A stretch of DNA of 13,633 nucleotides, from contig CAZNAM010000018.1 of assembly GCA_964571335.1 (NCBI GenBank), forward strand, positions 1 to 13,633, read 5' to 3'. This DNA comes from JAFCDQ01 sp964571335 (lineage in GTDB: Archaea; Nanobdellota; Nanobdellia; Woesearchaeales; ARS49). The notes beneath the pieces were generated by a model. That model was not told the origin of the DNA. It did not search any database and was given only the letters and a program-made list of their open reading frames with translations. The position numbers and the translations under genes are program-made. Positions 6,300-11,617 of this stretch are shown piece after piece (position 1 is the stretch's first letter; each line of letters starts with the position of its first letter).

Positions 6300-7511
6300 T
6301 TATTGTTCTAGAGTGTTTGTTTCTGTTTCAAGTAAAATTTCAACATCTGTGAAAACTCTTTTTTCATAATCAAGACTCTTTTCACCATCAATTTTTTCAG
6401 CAGATAAAGCATTAATCAAGGATTTTGTTATACTTTCATCAAAAATATTTTGAGGTTCATGCTCTTTAATTATTTCATTTTCAATAGAAGAAACATCATG
6501 GCATTCAATCTTGAGACTGTTTAAAATTTTACTGGATAGTTTTCTAGTATTCTTTAAAACAACAAGTGCTCCGGCATCATGAAATAAAGGTACTAAATCA
6601 TTGAAATTTATGTCAGAAGGTCTGCCTGAAAGAAGAGTTCCTTGAAAACGTAAAGTAATAATACCATCTTCAAAACTCTTTAAAGAAACAAGATTTTTAA
6701 CATCATCTTCAACTTCAGAAGGGGTTTTTCCAGAGCAATCTAATTTAAAAGAATAAATGAGATGATCCTCGAGTGAAATAAATCTTTTTTTATTATCTTC
6801 AACAATATAAAAACCCCCTTTTTTTAAAGTTTCAAGCTCATTAAAATTGTTAGGAAAAACAGGACCAGGAAAAACAATATTATAACCTTTAATATTGCTT
6901 TCTTTAACAACATGTACATGACCTCCTGCATAATAATCAAAACCTTCAGGAAGCATTGTTAGAGGCATTGTTTCAACTTCTTTCATTTCTGAAGGTTTAA
7001 GTTCATCTAAAGCAGAATGAAACATGAAAATCTTAAAACTATTAATATTTTTGAAATGGTCTTTATACAAATTTGCATAAAGTTTTTTCTCTAAAGCACC
7101 CTTTTTCCCTGGCAAACCAACAATAGCAGTGTTTGTCTTATTTTCCATAAAGATATTAAGCTTTAATTTTTCATCTATATTATCGTATTTAAATACATTA
7201 ATTCCAAGATCTGCTTTTTCTAAAACATCAAGCATTGTTTTTCCAGAAGGAGAAAAATCATGACTTCCTGCAATAAAATAAACAAGAGTATTACTGTCTT
7301 TCAATCTTTTAAGTTGCTCAACAACAACTTTTATACTATCAATATTAGGAACAGCAGAATCAAATAAATCTCCTGCAATAAGAACAAAATCCACTTTTTC
7401 ATTAAGCATAACATCAATAGCTTTGATAAAATATTTTTTACTAATCTCTTTCAAAACTTTATCTCTTCTCCAAGAACCTATGTGGCAATCAGCGATATGT
7501 GCAAACTTCAT
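6300..7511 (-). CDS. mre11: Mre11/SbcD-like metallophosphoesterase nuclease
   Basis: 403 residues starting MKFAHIADCHIG. The phosphoesterase motifs are in order: D8-x-H10, GDLFD with D48, G-S-H-D with H84 (82-85), FHS with H165, and GHVH with H198 and H200. This is the two-metal nuclease core of Mre11/SbcD, which processes DNA ends in double-strand-break repair, usually with Rad50. The motif usually written GNHD is GSHD here, so the Asn metal ligand is replaced by Ser83. A C-terminal capping-type region (about 270-403) is divergent and acidic. The ATG at 7511 is chosen over an in-frame start at 7652: the extra 47 residues are a low-complexity hydrophobic run lying antisense to the divergent gene, and a CATAAAAA box centred about 27 nt upstream fits leaderless initiation. 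No Rad50 gene is adjacent. Confidence 0.88.
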   Translation of the reverse strand: MKFAHIADCHIGSWRRDKVLKEISKKYFIKAIDVMLNEKVDFVLIAGDLFDSAVPNIDSIKVVVEQLKRLKDSNTLVYFIAGSHDFSPSGKTMLDVLEKADLGINVFKYDNIDEKLKLNIFMENKTNTAIVGLPGKKGALEKKLYANLYKDHFKNINSFKIFMFHSALDELKPSEMKEVETMPLTMLPEGFDYYAGGHVHVVKESNIKGYNIVFPGPVFPNNFNELETLKKGGFYIVEDNKKRFISLEDHLIYSFKLDCSGKTPSEVEDDVKNLVSLKSFEDGIITLRFQGTLLSGRPSDINFNDLVPLFHDAGALVVLKNTRKLSSKILNSLKIECHDVSSIENEIIKEHEPQNIFDESITKSLINALSAEKIDGEKSLDYEKRVFTDVEILLETETNTLEQ

Positions 7512-7533
7512 AAATATCAGATAAATGAAATTG

Positions 7534-7541
7534 TTTTTATG
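7534..7541 (-). promoter_or_regulatory. TATA-like box for the Mre11-like gene
   Basis: On the minus strand this reads CATAAAAA. Its centre is about 26-27 nt before the ATG at 7511, as expected for a leaderless archaeal promoter; no SD precedes that ATG. Confidence 0.45.
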
Positions 7542-7585
7542 CTTTTCTAAACTGTAGAAGTCAATAACCTCCAAATTAGAAAGAA

Positions 7586-7593
7586 TTAAAAAT
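7586..7593 (+). promoter_or_regulatory. TATA-like box for the small gene at 7617
   Basis: TTAAAAAT centred about 27 nt upstream of the ATG at 7617, with no SD before that ATG, consistent with a leaderless transcript. It shares a gap of about 105 bases with the divergent Mre11 promoter. Confidence 0.4.
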
Positions 7594-7616
7594 AATAAGA
7601 CAATAAAAAGAAAAAT

Positions 7617-7817
7617 ATGGTGAGCAAGAAAATAAAAGAGGCGATGGAACAAGCAAAGAAAATAGAAAATATACCAGAACCCAAAGATGAAGACATAGTG
7701 GAAATATATAAAGATGCAAGAGAATCAATACAAAGATTACAGAAAATGCTAAAACCCCAATGGTTTACAGAGAATACCACCGACCAGTTATCGAAGAAAA
7801 AAAAGAAAGGTTTATAA
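7617..7817 (+). CDS. Small charged protein of unknown function
   Basis: 66 residues. A helical N-terminal half (KKIKEAMEQAKKIE), an acidic PEPKDEDIVEIYKDARESI segment, a conserved-looking LQKMLKPQWFTENTT and a Lys-rich end. No membrane segment or known domain. The start is supported by a TATA-like box at 7586-7593 at leaderless distance. It is divergent from the Mre11-like gene, and the last codons (GGTTTATAA) overlap the TATA box of the next gene. It could be a small protein-binding adaptor, but nothing in the sequence proves it; its reality rests on promoter placement and non-random charge pattern. Confidence 0.6.
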   Translation: MVSKKIKEAMEQAKKIENIPEPKDEDIVEIYKDARESIQRLQKMLKPQWFTENTTDQLSKKKKKGL

Positions 7818-7820
7818 ATA
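7811..7820 (+). promoter_or_regulatory. TATA box of the Lys-rich repeat protein gene
   Basis: TTTATAAATA overlaps the stop codon of the preceding gene. The predicted start of transcription is near 7842, giving a leader of about 66 nt that includes two hairpins and a strong SD. Confidence 0.55.
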
Positions 7821-7841
7821 AAAGATTCTTATTCGTCGATA

Positions 7842-7901
7842 GAGCATATAATTGCTCGTCTAAGGAACTTACTGTTCCATAAATAAAAAAAAGAGGAGGG
7901 T
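7842..7901 (+). promoter_or_regulatory. Structured 5' leader with two hairpins and a strong SD
   Basis: Hairpin 1 pairs GAGCA (7842-7846) with TGCTC (7853-7857) around a 6-nt loop. Hairpin 2 pairs GGAAC (7864-7868) with GTTCC (7874-7878) around a 5-nt loop. A short A-rich linker leads to GAGGAGGG (7893-7900), the longest SD in the window, 8 nt from the ATG. Most other genes here are leaderless or have about 20-nt leaders, so this one stands out. It may be an mRNA-stabilising or autoregulatory leader; stems of 5 bp are weak evidence alone. Confidence 0.4.
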
Positions 7902-7907
7902 ACAACA

Positions 7908-8288
7908 ATGGCTGAAAAAGTCGCGAAGGTTGGTATTAAAAAAGATGGAGGATACCTCTATTTTGTAGATAAGAACGGAGATATTTCTAGAGCAAAGATG
8001 GCTAGAGGAAAGAAAGGAAAAGGAGGAAAGCCACAAAAAGTAGCAAAAGTTGGTGTGAAAAAAGTAGCTGGATTTCTATATTTTGTAGATAAAAGTGGAG
8101 ATGTTTCTAGAGCCAAAATGGCAAGAGGCGGAAAAAAGAGAAAGAAAAAAGTAACTAAAAAGAAAGCAGTAAAAAAGAAAACAAAGAAAAAAGTAACTAA
8201 GAAGAAAACAGTGAAAAGAAAAGCAGTAAAAAAGAAAGTAACAAAGAAAAAAACAGTTAAAAAGAAAACCGCTAAAAAAAGACGTTAA
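7908..8288 (+). CDS. Tandem 31-residue repeat protein with lysine-rich tail, candidate nucleic-acid binder
   Basis: 126 residues. Residues 4-34 and 44-74 are two copies of one module (KVAKVG-x-KK, LYFVDK-x-GD-x-SRAKMARG), identical at 25 of 31 positions. Residues 76-126 are nearly all Lys with Val, Thr and Ala, in KKVTKKKTV-type units, like the tails of histone H1 and bacterial AlgP/Hc1-like proteins. The module has the look of a small beta fold, and the very basic tail implies DNA or RNA binding; this is inference. The TATA box, long leader and very strong SD suggest high expression, and a long T tract terminates it. I recall similar LYFVDK/SRAKMARG modules in DPANN genomes without an assigned function. 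It is not a histone fold. Confidence 0.85.
   Translation: MAEKVAKVGIKKDGGYLYFVDKNGDISRAKMARGKKGKGGKPQKVAKVGVKKVAGFLYFVDKSGDVSRAKMARGGKKRKKKVTKKKAVKKKTKKKVTKKKTVKRKAVKKKVTKKKTVKKKTAKKRR
7917..8129 (+). repeat. Direct coding repeat, two copies of 93 bases
   Basis: Copies at 7917-8009 and 8037-8129 encode the 31-residue module of the Lys-rich protein, separated by 27 bases coding for a GKKGKGG-type linker. The copies keep shared stretches such as TATTTTGTAGATAA but differ at many third positions, so the duplication is old and kept by selection on the protein. Confidence 0.85.
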
Positions 8289-8289
8289 A

Positions 8290-8313
8290 TTTTTTTCTTT
8301 TTTTTCTTTTTTT
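8290..8313 (+). terminator. Poly-T terminator after the Lys-rich protein gene
   Basis: A 24-base tract of T interrupted only twice by C, starting one base after the stop codon. Such T tracts terminate archaeal RNA polymerase without a hairpin. It separates the gene from the GTPase operon, which has its own TATA box. Confidence 0.7.
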
Positions 8314-8322
8314 CAAAAACAA

Positions 8323-8333
8323 TATATAAAATA
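8323..8333 (+). promoter_or_regulatory. TATA box of the Arv-like operon
   Basis: TATATAAAATA; the predicted transcription start is near 8355, leaving a leader of about 23 nt that contains the GAGGAG SD (8368-8373) of the GTPase gene. Confidence 0.5.
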
Positions 8334-8377
8334 CAATAATACAGAGAAAAATTATATTTATTATATAGAGGAGAAAA

Positions 8378-9019
8378 ATGATAAAATTTATACAAAACTT
8401 CTTTAAAAAAATTTTGGGAGATTTTTTCAAATCAACAAAAAACCTTAAATTAGGATTATATGGTCCTCCGAATGCAGGAAAAACAACACTTGCAAATAAA
8501 ATCTGTAAAGATTATCTTGGAGAAGAAATGGGGAAGGTAAGTAATATTCCTCATGAAACAAGACAAGTACAAGAGAAAGAAAAAATATCTATAAAAAGTG
8601 AAAATGGCAGAGAATTATTATTAAACTTATTAGATACTCCTGGAATTGCAACAAAAATAGATTTTGAAGACTTTCTTAAAACAGGAATGAGCAAAACTAA
8701 AGCAAAAAAGAGAGCAAAAGAAGCAACAAGAGGAGTTATAGAATCAATCAAATGGCTTGATGAAGTAGATACTGTTGTGTTAGTTTTAGATGCAACCCAA
8801 GATCCATATTCTCAGGTAAATGTTACTATTATAGGAAATCTACAAGCAAGAAATATACCTGTATTGATAGTTGCAAATAAAATAGACCTTAAAAAAGCAA
8901 AACTCAAAAGAGTACAAGCCGCATTTCCTCAATATGATGTAATTGGAATAAGTGCTAAACAAACAAAAAATATGGATTTGTTTTACGAATCCTTATTCAA
9001 ACTAGCGAGGATGAAATAA
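8378..9019 (+). CDS. arvA: Era-like small GTPase, ArvA-type vesicle GTPase
   Basis: 213 residues with a complete G domain: G1 GPPNAGKT (29-36), G2 around T61 in ETRQVQ, G3 DTPG (86-89), G4 NKID (167-170), G5 SAK (192-194). Residues 1-18 (MIKFIQNFFKKILGDFFK) form a very regular amphipathic helix, with Ile/Phe/Leu on one face and Lys/Gln/Asn/Asp on the other, suited to peripheral membrane binding as in Arf and Sar1. The two following genes are a DUF2073 protein and a CxxC/CxC zinc-ribbon protein. This GTPase-DUF2073-zinc ribbon set is the archaeal cluster annotated ArvA/ArvB/ArvC (also OapB, OapC), linked in haloarchaea to extracellular vesicle formation. The assignment by context is strong; the vesicle role in this organism is inferred. 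SD GAGGAG at 8368-8373. Confidence 0.85.
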   Translation: MIKFIQNFFKKILGDFFKSTKNLKLGLYGPPNAGKTTLANKICKDYLGEEMGKVSNIPHETRQVQEKEKISIKSENGRELLLNLLDTPGIATKIDFEDFLKTGMSKTKAKKRAKEATRGVIESIKWLDEVDTVVLVLDATQDPYSQVNVTIIGNLQARNIPVLIVANKIDLKKAKLKRVQAAFPQYDVIGISAKQTKNMDLFYESLFKLARMK

Positions 9020-9423
9020 TGGTAACACTACAATTTATGCCTTACACCCAAATTGAAAATCTTACTTCAGTAGGAAGAATAAGAAAATTATTGAATGCTG
9101 CAAAAGAAAATAAAATAGTAATGCTGCAAGGAAGATTAAAAAAAGAAGAAGAAATAGAATTAATTAAAGTAACTATGGAAGAAATTAACAAAGAATTTAA
9201 AGGAATCGAATTAGCGGTTATAAATCCTGCAAATCAAAAAGATTTAACAGGTTTACAAAAATTCAGAAATTCAATGGCAGATTTATTCTTAAAAGGAAGA
9301 CAAGGACTGACAATAATAGGTCCTGCCAGTGTTGTAAAATCTATCAAGAAAAATCCAGATAAGATTGAACTTTATACAAAAGAAGTAAGAAACAACAAAA
9401 AGAAAAATAAAAAGAAAAAATAA
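9019..9423 (+). CDS. arvB: DUF2073 protein, ArvB/OapB family
   Basis: 134 residues beginning MVTLQFMPYTQIENLTSVGRI, with a middle section VMLQGRLKKEEEIELIKVTM and GIELAVI, then a Lys-rich tail (NNKKKNKKKK). The opening, the G-R-L-x-x-E-E-E segment and the gene order fit the archaeal DUF2073 family, found next to the Era-like GTPase. Biochemical role unknown; presumed partner of the GTPase. The ATG overlaps the arvA stop as TAATG, with GAGG at 9007-9010 as SD, so translation is coupled. No membrane segment is visible. Family assignment is from memory of the pattern, not a search. Confidence 0.8.
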   Translation: MVTLQFMPYTQIENLTSVGRIRKLLNAAKENKIVMLQGRLKKEEEIELIKVTMEEINKEFKGIELAVINPANQKDLTGLQKFRNSMADLFLKGRQGLTIIGPASVVKSIKKNPDKIELYTKEVRNNKKKNKKKK

Positions 9424-9435
9424 TTGAGAATAAAA

Positions 9436-9804
9436 ATGCCACACCAATGTGTAAGATGCAAGATAATCTATGAAGATGGTTCAAAAGAGATATTAAAAGG
9501 GTGTGCTTGCGGGGGCAGATTATTTTTCTATATTTCAAAGAAAAAACTTGAACAAACCCAAGCAGAACTTCCTGAAATTAAAGAAGAAGAACTACAACAA
9601 ATAGAAAAAGATGTAAGAGACTTAACAGGGCAGGATGAAGAATCTCCTGTTGTTTTAGATTTAGAAAGCATAAGAATAAGCAAACCAGGAAAATATGAAA
9701 TAGACCTAATTAACTTATTTCAAGGACAACCTGTAATATTTAAAATAAAAGATGGAAAATACATTATAGATATAGCTCAAACATTTAAAAGAATGAGAAA
9801 ATAA
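9436..9804 (+). CDS. arvC: Zinc-ribbon protein, ArvC/OapC family (DUF2072)
   Basis: 122 residues. The N-terminal zinc ribbon has C5-x-x-C8 and C23-x-C25 in MPHQCVRC and KGCACGG, with an EDGSKEILKG turn between them. An acidic helical linker follows (about 38-75), then a C-terminal part of the form GKYEIDLINLFQGQPVIFKI, KDGKYIIDIAQTF. The ATG at 9436 is chosen over an in-frame TTG at 9424 because the family begins with M-P-H-x-C-x-x-C. It follows arvB by 12 bases and closes the operon. Likely a partner of the GTPase; the metal site suggests a structural zinc. No poly-T terminator is obvious right after it. Confidence 0.85.
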   Translation: MPHQCVRCKIIYEDGSKEILKGCACGGRLFFYISKKKLEQTQAELPEIKEEELQQIEKDVRDLTGQDEESPVVLDLESIRISKPGKYEIDLINLFQGQPVIFKIKDGKYIIDIAQTFKRMRK

Positions 9805-9848
9805 TTCTTAAAAAAAAACTTAAAAAATACGTTGATTACGACAAAACA

Positions 9849-9857
9849 TTTATATAA
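9849..9857 (+). promoter_or_regulatory. TATA box of the pilin-like gene
   Basis: TTTATATAA; predicted transcription start near 9880 and a leader of about 24 nt with GAGGTGAT at 9891-9898, which is fully complementary to the usual archaeal 16S rRNA 3' end. Confidence 0.55.
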
Positions 9858-9903
9858 TAATATTGGGTTGAAAAGAATACTCAAAAAAACGAGGTGATAG
9901 TTA

Positions 9904-10389
9904 ATGAAAAATGACCACAAAGGATTATCTTTAATAATATTAGGTATTGTGGGTGTTATTGCTGTAGTTGGTTTAGTCATGATGTTTTCAGGTCAAAATC
10001 AAGCAGTAGGACAAGTATATACTAGTGCAACAGGCGGATATGATTTATGTAATATACAAACCAATGTTGGAACAGCCCAATGGTTTCCAGTACTTGCAGC
10101 CGCAGGAGAAAATGAGAGATTAGCAAAAGATTATGTTCTTGCAGGATTTAAATGTGCTGTAGTAAGAAATGGAAACATATTAGACTATATTAATAATGTA
10201 GGAGAAATAGAAACAAAGTTCTTTAATATGGGCGGATCTTACGTTGATGAATTTGGATATCAAACAATCTGTTGTACAAACCCTTCAAATGGACAAGTGA
10301 ATCCAAGAAGTGAAGGACAAACAACATTAGATACCAGAGTATATTCAAGTGTGCCTGCAAGTTTAGGAGACCAAAGATTAGGTCCTTAA
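9904..10389 (+). CDS. Secreted or membrane-anchored pilin-like protein
   Basis: 161 residues. The N-terminus MKNDHKGLSL followed by a hydrophobic helix to about residue 28 fits an archaeal class III (type IV pilin) signal: K6-G7 then L8-S9, with possible cleavage after Gly7 by a PibD/EppA-type peptidase. A plain N-terminal anchor is the alternative. The rest is polar, Gly/Asn/Thr-rich and has four cysteines (C49, C84, and the pair C123-C124), typical of an exported domain with disulfides. No pilus ATPase or platform gene is in the window. It has its own TATA box and a perfect GAGGTGAT SD and is followed by a T-rich terminator, so it is a single-gene unit, probably well expressed. Confidence 0.75.
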   Translation: MKNDHKGLSLIILGIVGVIAVVGLVMMFSGQNQAVGQVYTSATGGYDLCNIQTNVGTAQWFPVLAAAGENERLAKDYVLAGFKCAVVRNGNILDYINNVGEIETKFFNMGGSYVDEFGYQTICCTNPSNGQVNPRSEGQTTLDTRVYSSVPASLGDQRLGP

Positions 10390-10420
10390 TTTTTTTTTAT
10401 TTTTTTAATATTTATTTCTT
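10390..10420 (+). terminator. T-rich terminator after the pilin-like gene
   Basis: Runs of nine and seven T separated by one A begin immediately after the stop codon, then more T-rich sequence. No hairpin is needed in archaea. Confidence 0.6.
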
Positions 10421-10444
10421 ATAATTAGTTATAATCACTTCTGT

Positions 10445-10482
10445 TTTTAGATTTTAAAAAGAAAAATAAAAGAATAAAAAAA
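10445..10482 (-). terminator. T-rich terminator after the AbrB-PhoU gene
   Basis: On the minus strand, directly after the stop codon at 10483, the sequence reads as T-rich blocks (TTTTTTTATTCTTTTATTTT). It faces the plus-strand terminator, so the convergent units are each closed. Confidence 0.5.
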
Positions 10483-11400
10483 TCATTCATCAATGACTTG
10501 TTTTGCAATGTTATTAACGAGAGTGATCATGTTTTTAAGCAATTCACTGTATTCTGAAGCAAGTTTTGAAGTCTCATCCATTAATTCAGGTCTTTCAAGA
10601 GAAATCTTTTCAGCAAGCTTTTTATCTTCGGTGTAATAAGCTTTCATAACAGAAGTAAATGATTTTTCAATCTTTTCATAAATACCTGTAGCAACAGCTG
10701 CTTTTTTATCTTTCTTAAAAATAGTTGCAAAATTCTTAGCATAATCCGCAAAATTTTCCAAATTCACAACCAAAGCCCAATAAGACAATACTTTATTGCT
10801 TTTGATGTTGAAAAAATCAGCTATCTGCTTATGATTCAAAGAACTTTTTAATAAACGCATAAGCAAAAAATAACTTCTATTAACTTCACAATCTCTAAGA
10901 ATAACACTATCTGCTAATTCAGGATTTTCAATAGCCGCTTTACCATCCTGAAGCATACTTCTTACAATCATATCCATTCTTCTGACTGTTTTTTCAATTG
11001 ATATCTCTTTAAGATTAAGCAAATCTTTAGCAATAATTTGTTTAGCAGTTTGTTCTGAAATTTCTAAAGCAACAAAATCATGAAGCATATTTCTTATATC
11101 TTTAACTTTAGAAGTTAAAGAATTCCCAATCAAAGTAATTGTTCCAAAATTATTGATGTATGCAGAAGTTATTTCTCTTTGAATTGTACTAAGTTCTTTA
11201 TTATCAATAATTATTGTTGTTTCTTTAGTTTCAATAGGGGTTTCTGGTTTTGATTCAGGAGTTATCATAAGCTCTTTTTCAGAATTTTCATTAAGATAAA
11301 CAATATCTCCTTTTTTAAGATTATTTTTTTCAATCCAGTTTTTTGGAAGAGATACTGTATGACTTGATTGACCTGCTTTAACTAAACGTCTAATTAACAT
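10483..11400 (-). CDS. AbrB-PhoU transcriptional regulator
   Basis: 305 residues starting MLIRRLVKAG. Residues 1-45 form a SpoVT/AbrB-type swapped-hairpin DNA-binding domain (GQSSHTVSLPKNWIEKNNLK, KKGDIVYL). A Pro/Glu-rich linker (48-60) leads to PhoU-like helical repeats (about 70-300). This architecture belongs to archaeal PhoU-family phosphate-response regulators. No pst transporter gene is near, so the signal is unproven. The ATG at 11400 is chosen because AGAGGTG lies 5 nt before it; the ATG at 11403 would be too close, and a longer in-frame extension to 11520 runs through the promoter. An inverted repeat at the predicted transcription start suggests autoregulation. Confidence 0.85.
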   Translation of the reverse strand: MLIRRLVKAGQSSHTVSLPKNWIEKNNLKKGDIVYLNENSEKELMITPESKPETPIETKETTIIIDNKELSTIQREITSAYINNFGTITLIGNSLTSKVKDIRNMLHDFVALEISEQTAKQIIAKDLLNLKEISIEKTVRRMDMIVRSMLQDGKAAIENPELADSVILRDCEVNRSYFLLMRLLKSSLNHKQIADFFNIKSNKVLSYWALVVNLENFADYAKNFATIFKKDKKAAVATGIYEKIEKSFTSVMKAYYTEDKKLAEKISLERPELMDETSKLASEYSELLKNMITLVNNIAKQVIDE

Positions 11401-11412
11401 CATTTCACCTCT

Positions 11413-11444
11413 TTGAACGTATTTTATAGTTAGTAATACGTCAA
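11413..11444 (-). promoter_or_regulatory. Dyad operator candidate at the AbrB-PhoU promoter
   Basis: On the minus strand TTGACGTATT and AATACGTTCAA flank an 11-base spacer; they are inverted copies differing by one inserted base. The dyad lies between the TATA-like region and the SD, covering the predicted start of transcription near 11423. That is a usual place for an archaeal repressor site. The encoded AbrB-domain protein, a dimer, is the obvious candidate ligand. Confidence 0.45.
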
Positions 11445-11457
11445 ATATATATAAATA
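11445..11457 (-). promoter_or_regulatory. TATA box of the AbrB-PhoU gene
   Basis: The minus strand reads TATTTATATATAT here. A start about 27 nt downstream (near 11423) gives a leader of roughly 20 nt with the AGAGGTG SD. Confidence 0.5.
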
Positions 11458-11500
11458 TTTTGCTGAAAGATATATATTATTATGTGCAAACGTAAAACAC

Positions 11501-11600
11501 ACACCAACACTGGCGAGCAAAACACAGCTCGCCTTTATAATACCCTCAATAACCCCCTTGGCACGATTCTGAACTGTTTCTATCGTGCCAACTCATAATT
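11501..11600. other. GC-richer intergenic island with two strong hairpins, candidate ncRNA or leader
   Basis: By hand count 45 of these 100 bases are G or C, against 24 in the preceding 100. Hairpin 1 is a perfect 7-bp stem, GGCGAGC (11512-11518) with GCTCGCC (11527-11533), loop of 8. Hairpin 2 is a perfect 8-bp stem, GGCACGAT (11560-11567) with ATCGTGCC (11582-11589), loop of 14. Between them lie TTTATAATA (11534-11542), which could be a plus-strand TATA box, and a C-rich stretch. In an AT-rich genome such islands often mark structured RNA. It does not fold as a tRNA and shows no convincing C/D or H/ACA boxes. The strand is unresolved. Confidence 0.4.
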
Positions 11601-11617
11601 ACTTTACTTTAACTATG

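Noticed and set aside
7512..7652. N-terminal hydrophobic extension of the Mre11-like frame, resembling a membrane anchor
   Set aside because: It lies in the divergent promoter and antisense to the gene at 7617. The family begins at MKFAHIADCH, and a TATA box fits that ATG.
8130..8285. A-rich short tandem repeats as a CRISPR or satellite
   Set aside because: They are the Lys codons of the protein tail, without regular spacers.
11401..11520. 40-residue upstream extension of the AbrB-PhoU frame
   Set aside because: It would be read through the TATA box and dyad; AGAGGTG fits the ATG at 11400.
11560..11589. GGCACGA/TCGTGCC pairing as a tRNA acceptor stem
   Set aside because: Only 14 bases lie between the arms, so there is no room for tRNA arms.
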